Assembly: GCA_036009045.1 (NCBI GenBank) | Contig: DASYML010000186.1 | Coordinates: 1 to 23,131 of the forward strand | Direction of reading: 5' to 3' | DNA: 23,131 nucleotides | From: DASYML01 sp036009045 | GTDB lineage: Bacteria; Acidobacteriota; Blastocatellia; Pyrinomonadales; Pyrinomonadaceae | Part shown: one piece after another, positions 7,561 through 16,000 of the stretch | Layout of the letters: every line of letters begins with the position of its first letter | Numbering within the stretch: position 1 is the first letter of the stretch | Position numbers and translations under genes: made by a program | The notes under the pieces: generated by a model | Told to the model about the DNA's origin: nothing | Databases searched by the model: none | The model's input: the letters and a program-made list of their open reading frames with translations, nothing else

Positions 7561-7746
7561 GGCCATGAAAGGGCAAGATACGATAGCCGTCAGCGACGCC
7601 CACGGTACTCTCACGCCAACATGCTCCGACCCTGCAAGGGTCGCACATTCAACATTGAGGTGTGACCCTTGCAGGGTCGGCTGCTATTATTGGGCCAATA
7701 ACCGTGGGCGTTGCCCATGGCTATCATATTCATCCCCTCCGGGGAT
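7561..7746 (+). repeat. Cruciform-forming intergenic repeat, copy 2
   Basis: Same layout and orientation as the element at 2081-2277. The outer arms are GATAGCC (7582-7588) and GGCTATC (7719-7725). The middle arms are CGCCCACGGT (7597-7606) and ACCGTGGGCG (7701-7710). The inner arms are GACCCTGCAAGGGTC (7628-7642) and GACCCTTGCAGGGTC (7664-7678), perfectly complementary. The right flank keeps TCCCCTCCGGGGA (7733-7745). It differs from copy 1 in many bases, yet the arms stay paired. It starts about 25 bases after the sensor kinase stop and may also serve as a transcript end. Confidence 0.85.
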
Positions 7747-7769
7747 GTCCCTGTCTCTCAGGTAAGCCG

Positions 7770-7793
7770 CGCATTTATCTTCGCATTTATCTT
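7770..7793. repeat. 12-base tandem duplication
   Basis: CGCATTTATCTT occurs twice back to back without a mismatch, in non-coding DNA. Probably a slippage product. Confidence 0.7.
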
Positions 7794-8096
7794 CTGTTCA
7801 TCTTCAACCCTGTAAGTTATCCGTCAAACGTCGTCTGCCGAAGTTCAAAGCGGCGAAGAAGTTTTTGAGATTCGAGACTGCGCTCGGCAACCGGAGTAAA
7901 GAGAGAGAGCGCACACGGATGTGGGGCGGGCCGTCTCGCCGGAGACCACCACGCGCGCCAGAGTGATGAGGAGCACGCTGGCACGCGACTCCGGCTTGCG
8001 ACTCGCCCCACAGTTTTATCGCCCGTCGTTTCCTTCATACCTTCCCATCATCCCTCTCAAACAGCAGACTGTGTCTATCCACAGTCCCGGTCGTGT

Positions 8097-8148
8097 GCTA
8101 GCCCGCGCGGGCTTCGGTTGATAAGCCGCAAAGCGCGGCAGTACTAGC
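8097..8148. repeat. Small branched hairpin in the propeller gene upstream region
   Basis: Outer arms GCTAG (8097-8101) and CTAGC (8144-8148) enclose the palindrome GCCCGCGCGGGC (8101-8112) and a hairpin GCCGC/GCGGC (8125-8129 with 8135-8139). It may be a degenerate repeat or a leader structure of the next gene. Stems are short, so confidence is low. Confidence 0.35.
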
Positions 8149-8269
8149 TGGGCCAATCAACGTCTGTCCGCACGTATCGCTTCCACCTGTCGCCGTCAAT
8201 AATCATCAGCCAGGAACCCGAACCGCAACACAGTCTGGATTCCCGGCGAGAGTTCCCGCGACATCCGTT

Positions 8270-10372
8270 ATGCAAAGATTGCTGGTCCACTTAAAAGATT
8301 TTCTCTCAGGCAGGCGCAGGCTCCTGGTGTGTCTCATGGGATTGGTCCTGTTATTCGTGGCGGGCGGCGCGTGGCGCATCAAAAGGGAGGCCCAGGCCCA
8401 ACTCGACAGGGAAAGGGCGCGGCTCGAACGGGAGGACATCATCCCCTTCGAGAAGAGCGTCCGTCCCACCCTGGCCCGCAGAGAGCAGATACAGGTCTGG
8501 CAGGGCACTCGGAACACGAATGCGCTCGCGCGCTTCAGGGATTCATACTACGCCGCGACGGATGGCGGATTGGTCCAATATTCCCTCGACGGAAATATCA
8601 CTCGCCGCTACAGCGTGCTCGACGGCCTGCCCGAAAGCGACCTCACCGCTCTCGCCCCCTTCGGCGCAAAACTCTACATGGGCACACGCACGCGCGGTCT
8701 GGTCGCCTTCGACGGAGAACATTTTGAAAGCTATCGCTGGCCCGACCGCACGCCGCAGGCCATCTCCGCCCTGCTCGAAGATGCGGGCCGGTTGCTCATC
8801 GGCACCATCGCGGGGGGCTTGATAGAGTTTGACGGCAAACAATTCAGGGAACTCAAAATTGGTCCAGATAAAAAGCGGCTGCTCGCCGTCAACTGCTTGG
8901 CGAAAGATGGCCCAAGGCTGTACGCCGGGACGTTTGCCGACGGATTGTGGATTGAAGAGGCCGGACGCTGGCTGCATTTCAAGAGCGCGGACGGCCTCCT
9001 CTCGGATCGCATCGTCGGAGTTGTCGCTGATGGAGAGAACATCTTCGTGGCCTCGGATTACGGGCTGGCCGTGGCCCGCGCGGCCAATCTTTTTGAGGAG
9101 ACGGGTGAGACCGCGCAGAAGCCTTTTCAATCGCTCCAGACCGCGCCGACGCTCTCAAGCATGGTCTCCTTTGGCGGGCGTATCCTGTTCTGCCTTGATG
9201 ACGGAGAGACTTTTGCGATGGCTCAAGGCGTCGAAATTTCGCGTCGCGCGCCAATCGAACCCGTCGCCTGGGAGAGACCCGCGCCGCTCGCGTCTTGTCA
9301 TCTCAAAGTGATTGACGGAGACCTCTGGCTGCTCGGCAGCGATGGCCTTCGACGTGTTCACGCGGAAGAAAATTCGCAGGACCAAAAATCCGCGAGGCTT
9401 TCGTTCAAACTCTTCGGACCATCCACGGATGAGCGCCTGCCTTCGAGCAATCTTATCTCCGCGCTGGCCTTCGATGCGGATGGCAGGCTCTGGGCTGGCA
9501 GTTTCAGAAACGGCATAGACATTCTTTCGACCGACGGAAAAAGGCTCGCGCATCTGGAATCGGACGCGGCGCGTGAGATCAATTATCTGCTCGAAGATTC
9601 TGAGGCGAAGACGATGCTCGCCGCCACTTCCGCAGGGCTGCTGCGGTTCGATGAGTCGCAACGCGTCGGACGCCTGACCACCGCCGATGGCTTGTTGAGC
9701 AACTCCGTGATGCACGTCGCGCTGGTCCAGGAAAGCGCCGCGACCGGAGCAGACGCGAAGACAGGAAAAGACGCGCGCTCTCTCGTACACAACGCGGGAA
9801 CGGCGCTTGTGCTGGCGACGAGCAAGGGACTCTCCGTCGGCGAGCAGGGCAAGCTGCGCGCCTTGACGACCGTCCAGGGATTGCCGAGCAACAGCCTCTA
9901 TGCGGTCCTCGCGCGGGGCCGCAGCGTCTACGCGGGGACCCTCGCGGGGCTGGCTTTGATAGAGTCCGGTCGCGTCGTGCGCGTCTTCAAAGACAGCAAT
10001 TCAAATCTCACGCATAACTGGGTGACGTGCCTGCGCGTCGCGGGGTCTCGTCTCTTCATAGGCACTTACGGCGGAGGCATTTTTGAACTGACAGCCGCCG
10101 GGGATGTTCACAGCTTCGCATCCGAAATCGGCAATGCGGTCGTCAATCCGAACGCGATGTGGAGCGACGACGAGCGCCTCTACGTCGGCACACTGGACGG
10201 AGCCTGGGTCTTCGACCTGCGCTCGCAGAAGTGGACGCACCTGCGTGATGAACTCCCCTCGCGCGTCGTCATGAGCCTGACGGGCGACGACAAACATATC
10301 TACTTCGGCACGACGAGCGGCATCGCGCGTATTGAGAAGAGCTACCTGGAAAGTCAAGAGTCTGGAGTCTAG
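8270..10372 (+). CDS. Membrane-anchored beta-propeller protein (Reg_prop-like repeats, no kinase domain)
   Basis: A 700-residue protein with one N-terminal membrane segment (about 17-36, RLLVCLMGLVLLFVAGGAW), a charged helix (about 37-57), and then repeated blades up to the C terminus. Repeats follow the pattern LYxGTxxxGLxxFDG, for example KLYMGTRTRGLVAFDG, RLLIGTIAGGLIEFDG, RLYAGTFADGLWI, RLFIGTYGGGIFEL, RLYVGTLDGAWVFDL and HIYFGTTSGIARIE. Linkers such as VLDGLPESDLTAL and TADGLLSNSVMHV match two-component-regulator propellers (PF07494), which in hybrid sensors lie outside the cell and precede a kinase. Here no kinase follows, so the protein is probably a tethered extracytoplasmic binding or scaffold unit, with enough blades for two propellers. 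The last residues are coded by a GAGTC-type direct repeat. The downstream VIT/VWA gene starts 293 bases later. Confidence 0.85.
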   Translation: MQRLLVHLKDFLSGRRRLLVCLMGLVLLFVAGGAWRIKREAQAQLDRERARLEREDIIPFEKSVRPTLARREQIQVWQGTRNTNALARFRDSYYAATDGGLVQYSLDGNITRRYSVLDGLPESDLTALAPFGAKLYMGTRTRGLVAFDGEHFESYRWPDRTPQAISALLEDAGRLLIGTIAGGLIEFDGKQFRELKIGPDKKRLLAVNCLAKDGPRLYAGTFADGLWIEEAGRWLHFKSADGLLSDRIVGVVADGENIFVASDYGLAVARAANLFEETGETAQKPFQSLQTAPTLSSMVSFGGRILFCLDDGETFAMAQGVEISRRAPIEPVAWERPAPLASCHLKVIDGDLWLLGSDGLRRVHAEENSQDQKSARLSFKLFGPSTDERLPSSNLISALAFDADGRLWAGSFRNGIDILSTDGKRLAHLESDAAREINYLLEDSEAKTMLAATSAGLLRFDESQRVGRLTTADGLLSNSVMHVALVQESAATGADAKTGKDARSLVHNAGTALVLATSKGLSVGEQGKLRALTTVQGLPSNSLYAVLARGRSVYAGTLAGLALIESGRVVRVFKDSNSNLTHNWVTCLRVAGSRLFIGTYGGGIFELTAAGDVHSFASEIGNAVVNPNAMWSDDERLYVGTLDGAWVFDLRSQKWTHLRDELPSRVVMSLTGDDKHIYFGTTSGIARIEKSYLESQESGV

Positions 10373-10386
10373 AGTCATGAGTCCGG
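10352..10386. repeat. AGTC-type short direct repeat across the propeller stop codon
   Basis: AGTC recurs about every 7-8 bases (AGTCAAGAGTCTGGAGTC, then TAGAGTCATGAGTCC). The tract codes the protein's last few residues and runs through the stop. A similar tract in reverse orientation is at about 2365-2405. Confidence 0.5.
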
Positions 10387-10410
10387 AAGAGGGCGTAGCA
10401 TGTTGAGCAT

Positions 10411-10490
10411 CAAACCACCGCAGGCGCAGAGGACCGTTGAGCGGGCGCGTCGAACATCATTAGATAACTCTGTGCGTCCTCTGTGCGCTC
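10411..10490. repeat. Imperfect hairpin repeat (GCGCAGAGGAC / GTCCTCTGTGC)
   Basis: Arms 10424-10434 and 10476-10486 are complementary over 11 bases with one G-T pair, and further CTCTGTGC units follow. The pattern resembles the widespread ACCACCGCAGAGG...CCTCTGTGC intergenic repeats of environmental bacteria. It lies immediately left of the perfect palindrome at 10520-10593. Confidence 0.5.
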
Positions 10491-10519
10491 TGTCTCTCTT
10501 AAGTTCAGGTGGATGCTGT

Positions 10520-10593
10520 GTCAGTACCGCCTGCGGTAGCGGGCGGGTCATTGCTAAGCGGAGAACCCGCCCGCTACCGCAGGCGGTACTGAC
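10520..10593. repeat. 29-bp perfect inverted repeat
   Basis: Arms 10520-10548 and 10565-10593 are exact reverse complements over 29 bases, separated by a 16-base loop (CATTGCTAAGCGGAGA). Each arm contains the near-palindrome TACCGCCTGCGGTA. It lies in the 293-base gap between the propeller and VIT/VWA genes and would form a very stable hairpin, possibly limiting read-through. It has no run of T after it, so it is not a standard intrinsic terminator. Confidence 0.9.
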
Positions 10594-10665
10594 AAGCACG
10601 CTCTCTCATCTTAATTCAGTTCTGTCCGGGTGCTTATCTTCTAATTCATCACTCAGATTTTGCAT

Positions 10666-13074
10666 ATGAGTCCAGTCAAAATCATCTCGCAGATATTCAT
10701 CGTCTTGCTGCTCATGCTGCCGCTGTGCCTGCCTCCCGTGCGAAGCGCGGCGCAGTCGGGCGCGCTCATTCCTTCGTCCATCAAGGAGCAGCCGGACGCG
10801 GCCATCCTCTCTTTGCAGGTGATGAATGTGGATGTCCTGATTGACAACCAGCACGCGAGGGTGCGTGTGCTACAGATTTTTGATAATCACGTCTCGCAAG
10901 TCCTCGAAGGCAAATATCTCTTCGCGCTGCCGCCGCTGGCTTCCATCTCGGACTTCGCCATCTGGGATGGAGACACGCGCATCCCAGGCGTCATGCTTGA
11001 GAAGCGAAGGGCCAACGCCGTCTACGGCGAACTCAAGCAACCGAAGGTTGATCCGGGCCTGCTGCAACAAGATGATGAGCACGAAGGTCGCTCAGCCTTC
11101 TCCGCCAGAGTCTTTCCGATTCCAGCGTATGGGACCAAGCGCGTCGAACTGGAATACACCGAGATGCTGCCCGTCGAGGGCCTCTCTTCTCATTTCACCT
11201 TTCCGCTCAAAGCGTCTTTCGGTGACCCGTCGCGTGTCGGAGAATTCAACCTGCACGTACACATTTTGAGCGACTATCCCATCTCGACGCCCGCGCCCGT
11301 CTCGAACGCTTATGCGCTGCAAGCGACTAAAGCGGAGCCGAACGAATACGAGGCGGACTGGCATGCGCGCGATATAGAATTGAAGGACGACTTCTCATTC
11401 GACTACCGCATCAACGTCCCCGAAAGCACGCTCTCATGGATAGCCTATCGCGCGCCCGAACAGATTTCCGCTTACGACCTGCGCGACCCCTCGCTCGCAA
11501 GCCGCAATCCTGACGGCTACTTTGAAGCGCGCGCCATCTTCAACCAGCAAAGGCTCAAGCCCGACGGCGATGACAACGCGCGCCGCAGCACAGGGCCGCG
11601 AAACGTCGTTCTCCTGCTCGACACCTCTCTTTCCATGTACGGCGAAAAGCTCACGCGCGCGGTCGAAGCGACGGACTATTTTCTGCACAGCCTGAGCGAG
11701 CAGGACCAATTTAATCTCGTCCTCTTCAACGAAGAGCCAGCCGCCCTTTCATCATCGCCCCTCGCCGCCACGCCTGAGCACGTCGAACAGGCGCTCGATT
11801 TCATCAAAGGCAGTTCGTTGGCCGGAGGCACGGACCTCCGCAAGGGTTTGGCGAAGGCGCTTGAGTTGGCCCACACCTTCCCCACAGGCGAGCGCAGCAT
11901 AGTCCTTATCTCCGATGCTAACCCGACGTTGGGCACTGGAAATATCAAGCAACTGGTCCAGGAATTCGATAAGGAGAGCAAAGACGCGGCCCGCCCGTCC
12001 CCCAGATTCTTCGCCTTCGCGCTCGGCACGGATGCCAACCGCACTTTGCTAGAAGAACTCACAAAGGTGGGCCACGGCTATTTCGCACAGGCGCGCGAGA
12101 CGGAAGACATCTCATCACAGTTGAAAATCTTCTTCGATCAGGTCGGCAGCCAGAGCATAGAGGGACTGCGTTTGACCTCGAACGCGGGACCGAATTTTTA
12201 CCAGATTTATGCCACGCACCCGAACAGCTTTGACGGCTCAAGCGTCGCCTTCGTCGGGCGTTATAAAAAGCCCGCGCCCTCTGCAAACATCAGCGTGCTG
12301 GGCCAGTACGGGGCGGAGCCTCTCGACCTTTCACGCGAAGTCATGCTGCCGGAGTTCGACGAGACGCACGAACACCTGCCGCGCGTCTGGGCACGCGCAA
12401 GGGTGGACGCGCTGCTTCACGAGATGGACCTCAATGGCGAGCGCGAGGATTACATCTCGGAGATTATTCGTCTCTCGGAGAAATATAAATTCGTGACGCC
12501 GTACACGGCATTCCTCGCCGCGCCGCGCGCACTCCTGCGCCCGCGACTGATACAGCCGGGCGACCCTGTCCTGCGCGTCCACACGGATGAATCCATCAAG
12601 TCCGTCTTCGCCGTGTTTCCCTTTGGTGAAACTCTGCCGCTCAAATTTCTCAACGAAGAGAAAGTCTGGGAGGCACGCTTTTTCGCTCCCTCCTGGATGC
12701 CTGACGGGACGTATCGCTGCCGTCTCTTAATGACGGATAGGGACGGCCACGGTTATCAGGAAGAGAAGAGCTTTGTCGTGGACAGCCACGCGCCGAGGTT
12801 GAAGGCGAGCGTGGGGGCGCAGACGGTGAGGGCGGGCGATGACATACAGATACGCGTCGCGGCTGACAGCGATACGGCGCGGCTCGTCGCCAGAATGTAC
12901 GGCGCGCAGCCCGTGCAGCTTTTCTGGTCCGGTAAAGAACAGGCCAACACGGGCAGGCTGCGCGTCCCCGCAGGACTCGCGGCGGGTCGTTACACGCTCT
13001 ACATCTCGGCTGAAGATTTCGCGCATAACCAGTCGAGCGTAGAGGTACAGATAGAGGTTGTGGGCCGCTCTTAA
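10666..13074 (+). CDS. Exported VIT + von Willebrand factor A domain protein
   Basis: An 802-residue protein with a signal peptide (about 1-29, IFIVLLLMLPLCLPPVRSAAQ). Residues about 45-170 are a VIT domain (VDVLIDNQHARVRVLQIFDN, then VFPIPAYGTKRVELEY), as in inter-alpha-trypsin inhibitor heavy chains. Residues about 312-500 are a VWA domain with a complete metal-binding MIDAS: DTSLS (D319, S321, S323), GGTD (T389) and SDANPT. After it come a beta-rich stretch and the helix plus YKFVTPYTAFLAAPRALLRPR (about 605-625) usual for VIT/VWA proteins. Beta-sandwich-like domains end the protein. VWA domains with intact MIDAS bind protein partners through a metal ion. The giant TPR gene starts only 10 bases after the stop, suggesting they act together. 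The ATG at 10666 starts the signal peptide; an upstream TTG at 10660 is also possible. Confidence 0.93.
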   Translation: MSPVKIISQIFIVLLLMLPLCLPPVRSAAQSGALIPSSIKEQPDAAILSLQVMNVDVLIDNQHARVRVLQIFDNHVSQVLEGKYLFALPPLASISDFAIWDGDTRIPGVMLEKRRANAVYGELKQPKVDPGLLQQDDEHEGRSAFSARVFPIPAYGTKRVELEYTEMLPVEGLSSHFTFPLKASFGDPSRVGEFNLHVHILSDYPISTPAPVSNAYALQATKAEPNEYEADWHARDIELKDDFSFDYRINVPESTLSWIAYRAPEQISAYDLRDPSLASRNPDGYFEARAIFNQQRLKPDGDDNARRSTGPRNVVLLLDTSLSMYGEKLTRAVEATDYFLHSLSEQDQFNLVLFNEEPAALSSSPLAATPEHVEQALDFIKGSSLAGGTDLRKGLAKALELAHTFPTGERSIVLISDANPTLGTGNIKQLVQEFDKESKDAARPSPRFFAFALGTDANRTLLEELTKVGHGYFAQARETEDISSQLKIFFDQVGSQSIEGLRLTSNAGPNFYQIYATHPNSFDGSSVAFVGRYKKPAPSANISVLGQYGAEPLDLSREVMLPEFDETHEHLPRVWARARVDALLHEMDLNGEREDYISEIIRLSEKYKFVTPYTAFLAAPRALLRPRLIQPGDPVLRVHTDESIKSVFAVFPFGETLPLKFLNEEKVWEARFFAPSWMPDGTYRCRLLMTDRDGHGYQEEKSFVVDSHAPRLKASVGAQTVRAGDDIQIRVAADSDTARLVARMYGAQPVQLFWSGKEQANTGRLRVPAGLAAGRYTLYISAEDFAHNQSSVEVQIEVVGRS

Positions 13075-13084
13075 TAACAGAATT

Positions 13085-16000
13085 ATGAAACGGAAAATCT
13101 CACGCCAGGGCGCAAAGGCGCAAAGCAGGGACGCGAAGGAATTACACGCGCCCAGGTATCTGCGCGGTCTTCTCTTCGCGCCTTTGCGCCCTGGCGTGAG
13201 ATTCCTATTGACGAGAAGTGCCGTTTGGCCCGGCACGCGATTACTGGTCCTGGCCTTCATGGCGCTGTGTTTGATGACAGGCATGCTAACTCTGCGTCAA
13301 TCGGCTGCCGGGTCCGGCGCGGATGCGGCGTCGAACGCGAATCGGGCGCAGGACGAAAAGACTGCGCTCATCGAAGCCGCGCTGTATACGCGTGCGGAGT
13401 TTTTCGGCGCGCAGGCGTTGGTCCCATACCCGACGGCAGAGGCGCGCAATCGTCTCGCGGACGTGCAGGAGAAATTCCCGGACGAGCCACGAGTTCTCTT
13501 GAAGCTTTCAGAGCTTGACGAAAAGCTTGGCCGCGAAGAGCAGGCTGTCAAGGAGATACAGTCTTACGTCCAGCTTCAACCGTCGAGCGAGGAGGCGCTG
13601 GAAAAACTGGCGGACTTCGCTCACAGAAGAGCACAGTTCGTCATGGAGGCGGCGACGCTTGAGCGGCTGCTGTCAATCGCTCCCAACCGGAAGCGCGCGG
13701 GTGTCCTGCAAAGGCTCATCGGGTTGGCCCACGCGCACGGGCTGCAAAAATATCTCGCGCCAGGCTTTTACGAAGAGATCATCGCGCAAGACCCTACCGC
13801 TTTTGAAATCATCGAAGCATATCTGGACCAGCTTATCTCAGAGAAAAACTACACGGACGCGCTGAGGGTGCTCAGGCAGTACAAAGAGCGTTTCCCCGAA
13901 CGCAAAAATTACCTCATCGAAAAGGAGGTCTCCATCCTGAGCCGTCTGGGCCAGTCGAAGGAGGCGGAGCAGGTCTACGTCGCAGCCTTCGATCCCTTCT
14001 GGCCGGATGAGCTATCGGAAAACTTTTATGAATTTCTCAAGAGCCATGACCGCTTTCGCGCCTACGGTTATGAACTGCGCGAGGCTTTCCGGCGCGACCC
14101 CGCGAATTTCGATGTCGCGGTGAAACTGGTCCATTATTCGGCGGCTGCCTACCGGAGCGACCCCGGCATCTTCGTGCAACTGGAAAAGGCGAGGGCGGCA
14201 CGCGGCCTCGGTTGGAAGCCGGAAGAACTGGCGACCATCGCGCGGCTGCTCATCGCGCACGGTTATGGCGACGCCGCCTCGCGTTTTCTCTACACGCTTT
14301 ACACGCAGGGCGGGATGAAGCCCGGAAGCGAACTGCGCGCCAAGGTGCTCTACCAGTTGTTCGAGTTGATGTCCGACGCGGAGGACGAGCGCATCTCTTT
14401 GACGAGAGGCGATCTGAAATTTTACCAGGACATCGCCAGCGCGGATCCGCATCCGGGGATGCTCGGAGGCGTGCTCTCGCTGGTGCTCAACGACACGAAC
14501 CCGGCGGGCGAATTCCGCGATGAAGAGGATTTGGCCGTCAAGCATTTCAATCGCGCGGCGGCCTATCGTCTCTTCAACGCTTACAGGCAGGAGTATCCGA
14601 CCTCGCCCGAATTGGCTCAGATGTATCTGGACCTGGTCCGGCTCTACACGGCCACGGGCGAGACCGAAGTCGCTGCCGAGACGCTCGCGGAGTTTGAAAA
14701 AAGATACGCAGACGCGCCGCAGTACGCCGATGTCGCCTTGAGACTCGCGGACGCGTACATCGCTGCGGATAAGTCTGAAGATGAACGCGCGACGTATCAG
14801 CGCATCATGGATTACCTGGGAAAGAAGCGCCTTGAAGGCGCATCGTTGATGCAAAGCTCGCCGCAGCAGACTGGTCACGAAGAAGGCCGCGCCGCGCGTC
14901 ATCAAGTCCTCGATATTTCATCCGAACCGGCGGAGGCCAGCCCCTCTCCCGTCGCCTACAGCGCCGCGTCGAATCCCGGCATAGAGATTCCGCGCCAGAG
15001 CGTTGACACGACGAATTTCTCCTACAATTCGGATTCAAAATATGAAGACTACCTGGGCCAGCCTGAAAGTTTTAAGTCAAGCTCAAGCGAGGCTGGCGCA
15101 AGCTCTAATAAAGAAAGAGATGAGACGAGACACGGACATTATCTCAATCAGGCGAGCAGTGTGGATTATCCGACAGTGTTGGAGCGGTACGTCTCTTCTC
15201 TGGCGAAGGATAAAAGGACCGGTGAGATTCTGGCCCTTTATTCCGCAGAGATAAAAAAATATCCGAACGAGCCTGCGCTCTACGAGCAGATGTTGCAGTG
15301 GCTCAACCAGACCAATCTCGTCGAAGAACAATTGCGCGTGTATCAGGATGCGCTCAAGCAATTTCCTACGATGCTCTGGCGCGACCGCCTGGCTCGCTGG
15401 TTCCTGCACCACGAACGCAAACAGGAGTTCGCCAGCTTCTCTCGCACATTACTGGAAAGTTTGGATGATGAAGAGACGGAAAGCTATCTATCACAATTCG
15501 TCAGTTTGGACTACGCCGCCAACGCCACCAGCTTCGACGCCAATCTTTATCTTGGTTTCTATAGCCTCGCGCACGGGCGCTTTCCGCATGACCTGCGCTT
15601 CGTGCAGGGGCTTCTCAAATTCTACAGCGCGCATGAGCAGTGGGACCAGTGGCGGCTGCTGATGGCCGAATATTATTTCGAGTCGCGCGAGATACGGGAC
15701 CAATTCCAACAGCACTTCGCGAAGAGCGGGGAACTGCGCGGAAAATTGGACCAGGCGCGCGCCGTCTGCAACGCGAACGCTCAGGGAGCAGCCGCTTCGT
15801 CGCTTTCATCACTTTCATCACTTTCATCACCTTCATCACCTTCATCACCTGCGTCGCTTTCGTCACTGGCGGTCCTGCCTTACAAACTCTTTCGCGCGGA
15901 CGCAGCCGTGTGGCTCTCTAATTACGAAGAGGCGATTGATGCTTACAGGGAGCTAAACCGTCTCTACCCGAACACGCCCGAATTCTCTGAACGTCTCATC

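Larger units (their letters stand above)
7539..8269. other. Long gene-free region with repeats
   Basis: 731 bases without a supported gene. It contains the second copy of the cruciform repeat (about 7561-7746), a perfect 12-base tandem duplication CGCATTTATCTT (7770-7781 and 7782-7793), and a small branched hairpin at 8097-8148. The rest (about 7800-8090 and 8150-8269) shows nothing I recognise. Short open frames on both strands look like chance. The promoter of the propeller gene should lie here but is not visible. Confidence 0.6.

Noticed and set aside
7565..7868. Overlapping + strand open frames in the second cruciform repeat
   Set aside because: They are read from repeat sequence, lack ribosome sites and are unlike any protein family known to me.
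7817..8038. 73-codon minus-strand frame
   Set aside because: It has no ribosome site or recognisable domain; composition fits chance.
10520..10593. Insertion sequence ends
   Set aside because: The inverted repeats enclose only 16 bases and no transposase is near, so it is a palindrome and not an IS.
10400..10669. 89-codon + strand frame between propeller and VIT/VWA genes
   Set aside because: Most of it is the 29-bp inverted repeat translated; no ribosome site.
14012..14905. 297-codon open frame on the minus strand
   Set aside because: It lies entirely inside the giant TPR gene, is Arg-rich with no domain signal, and matches the pattern of antisense shadow frames in G+C-rich coding DNA.
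15803..15865. Possible CRISPR-like array
   Set aside because: The units are 9 bases with no spacers and code in frame; it is a minisatellite.
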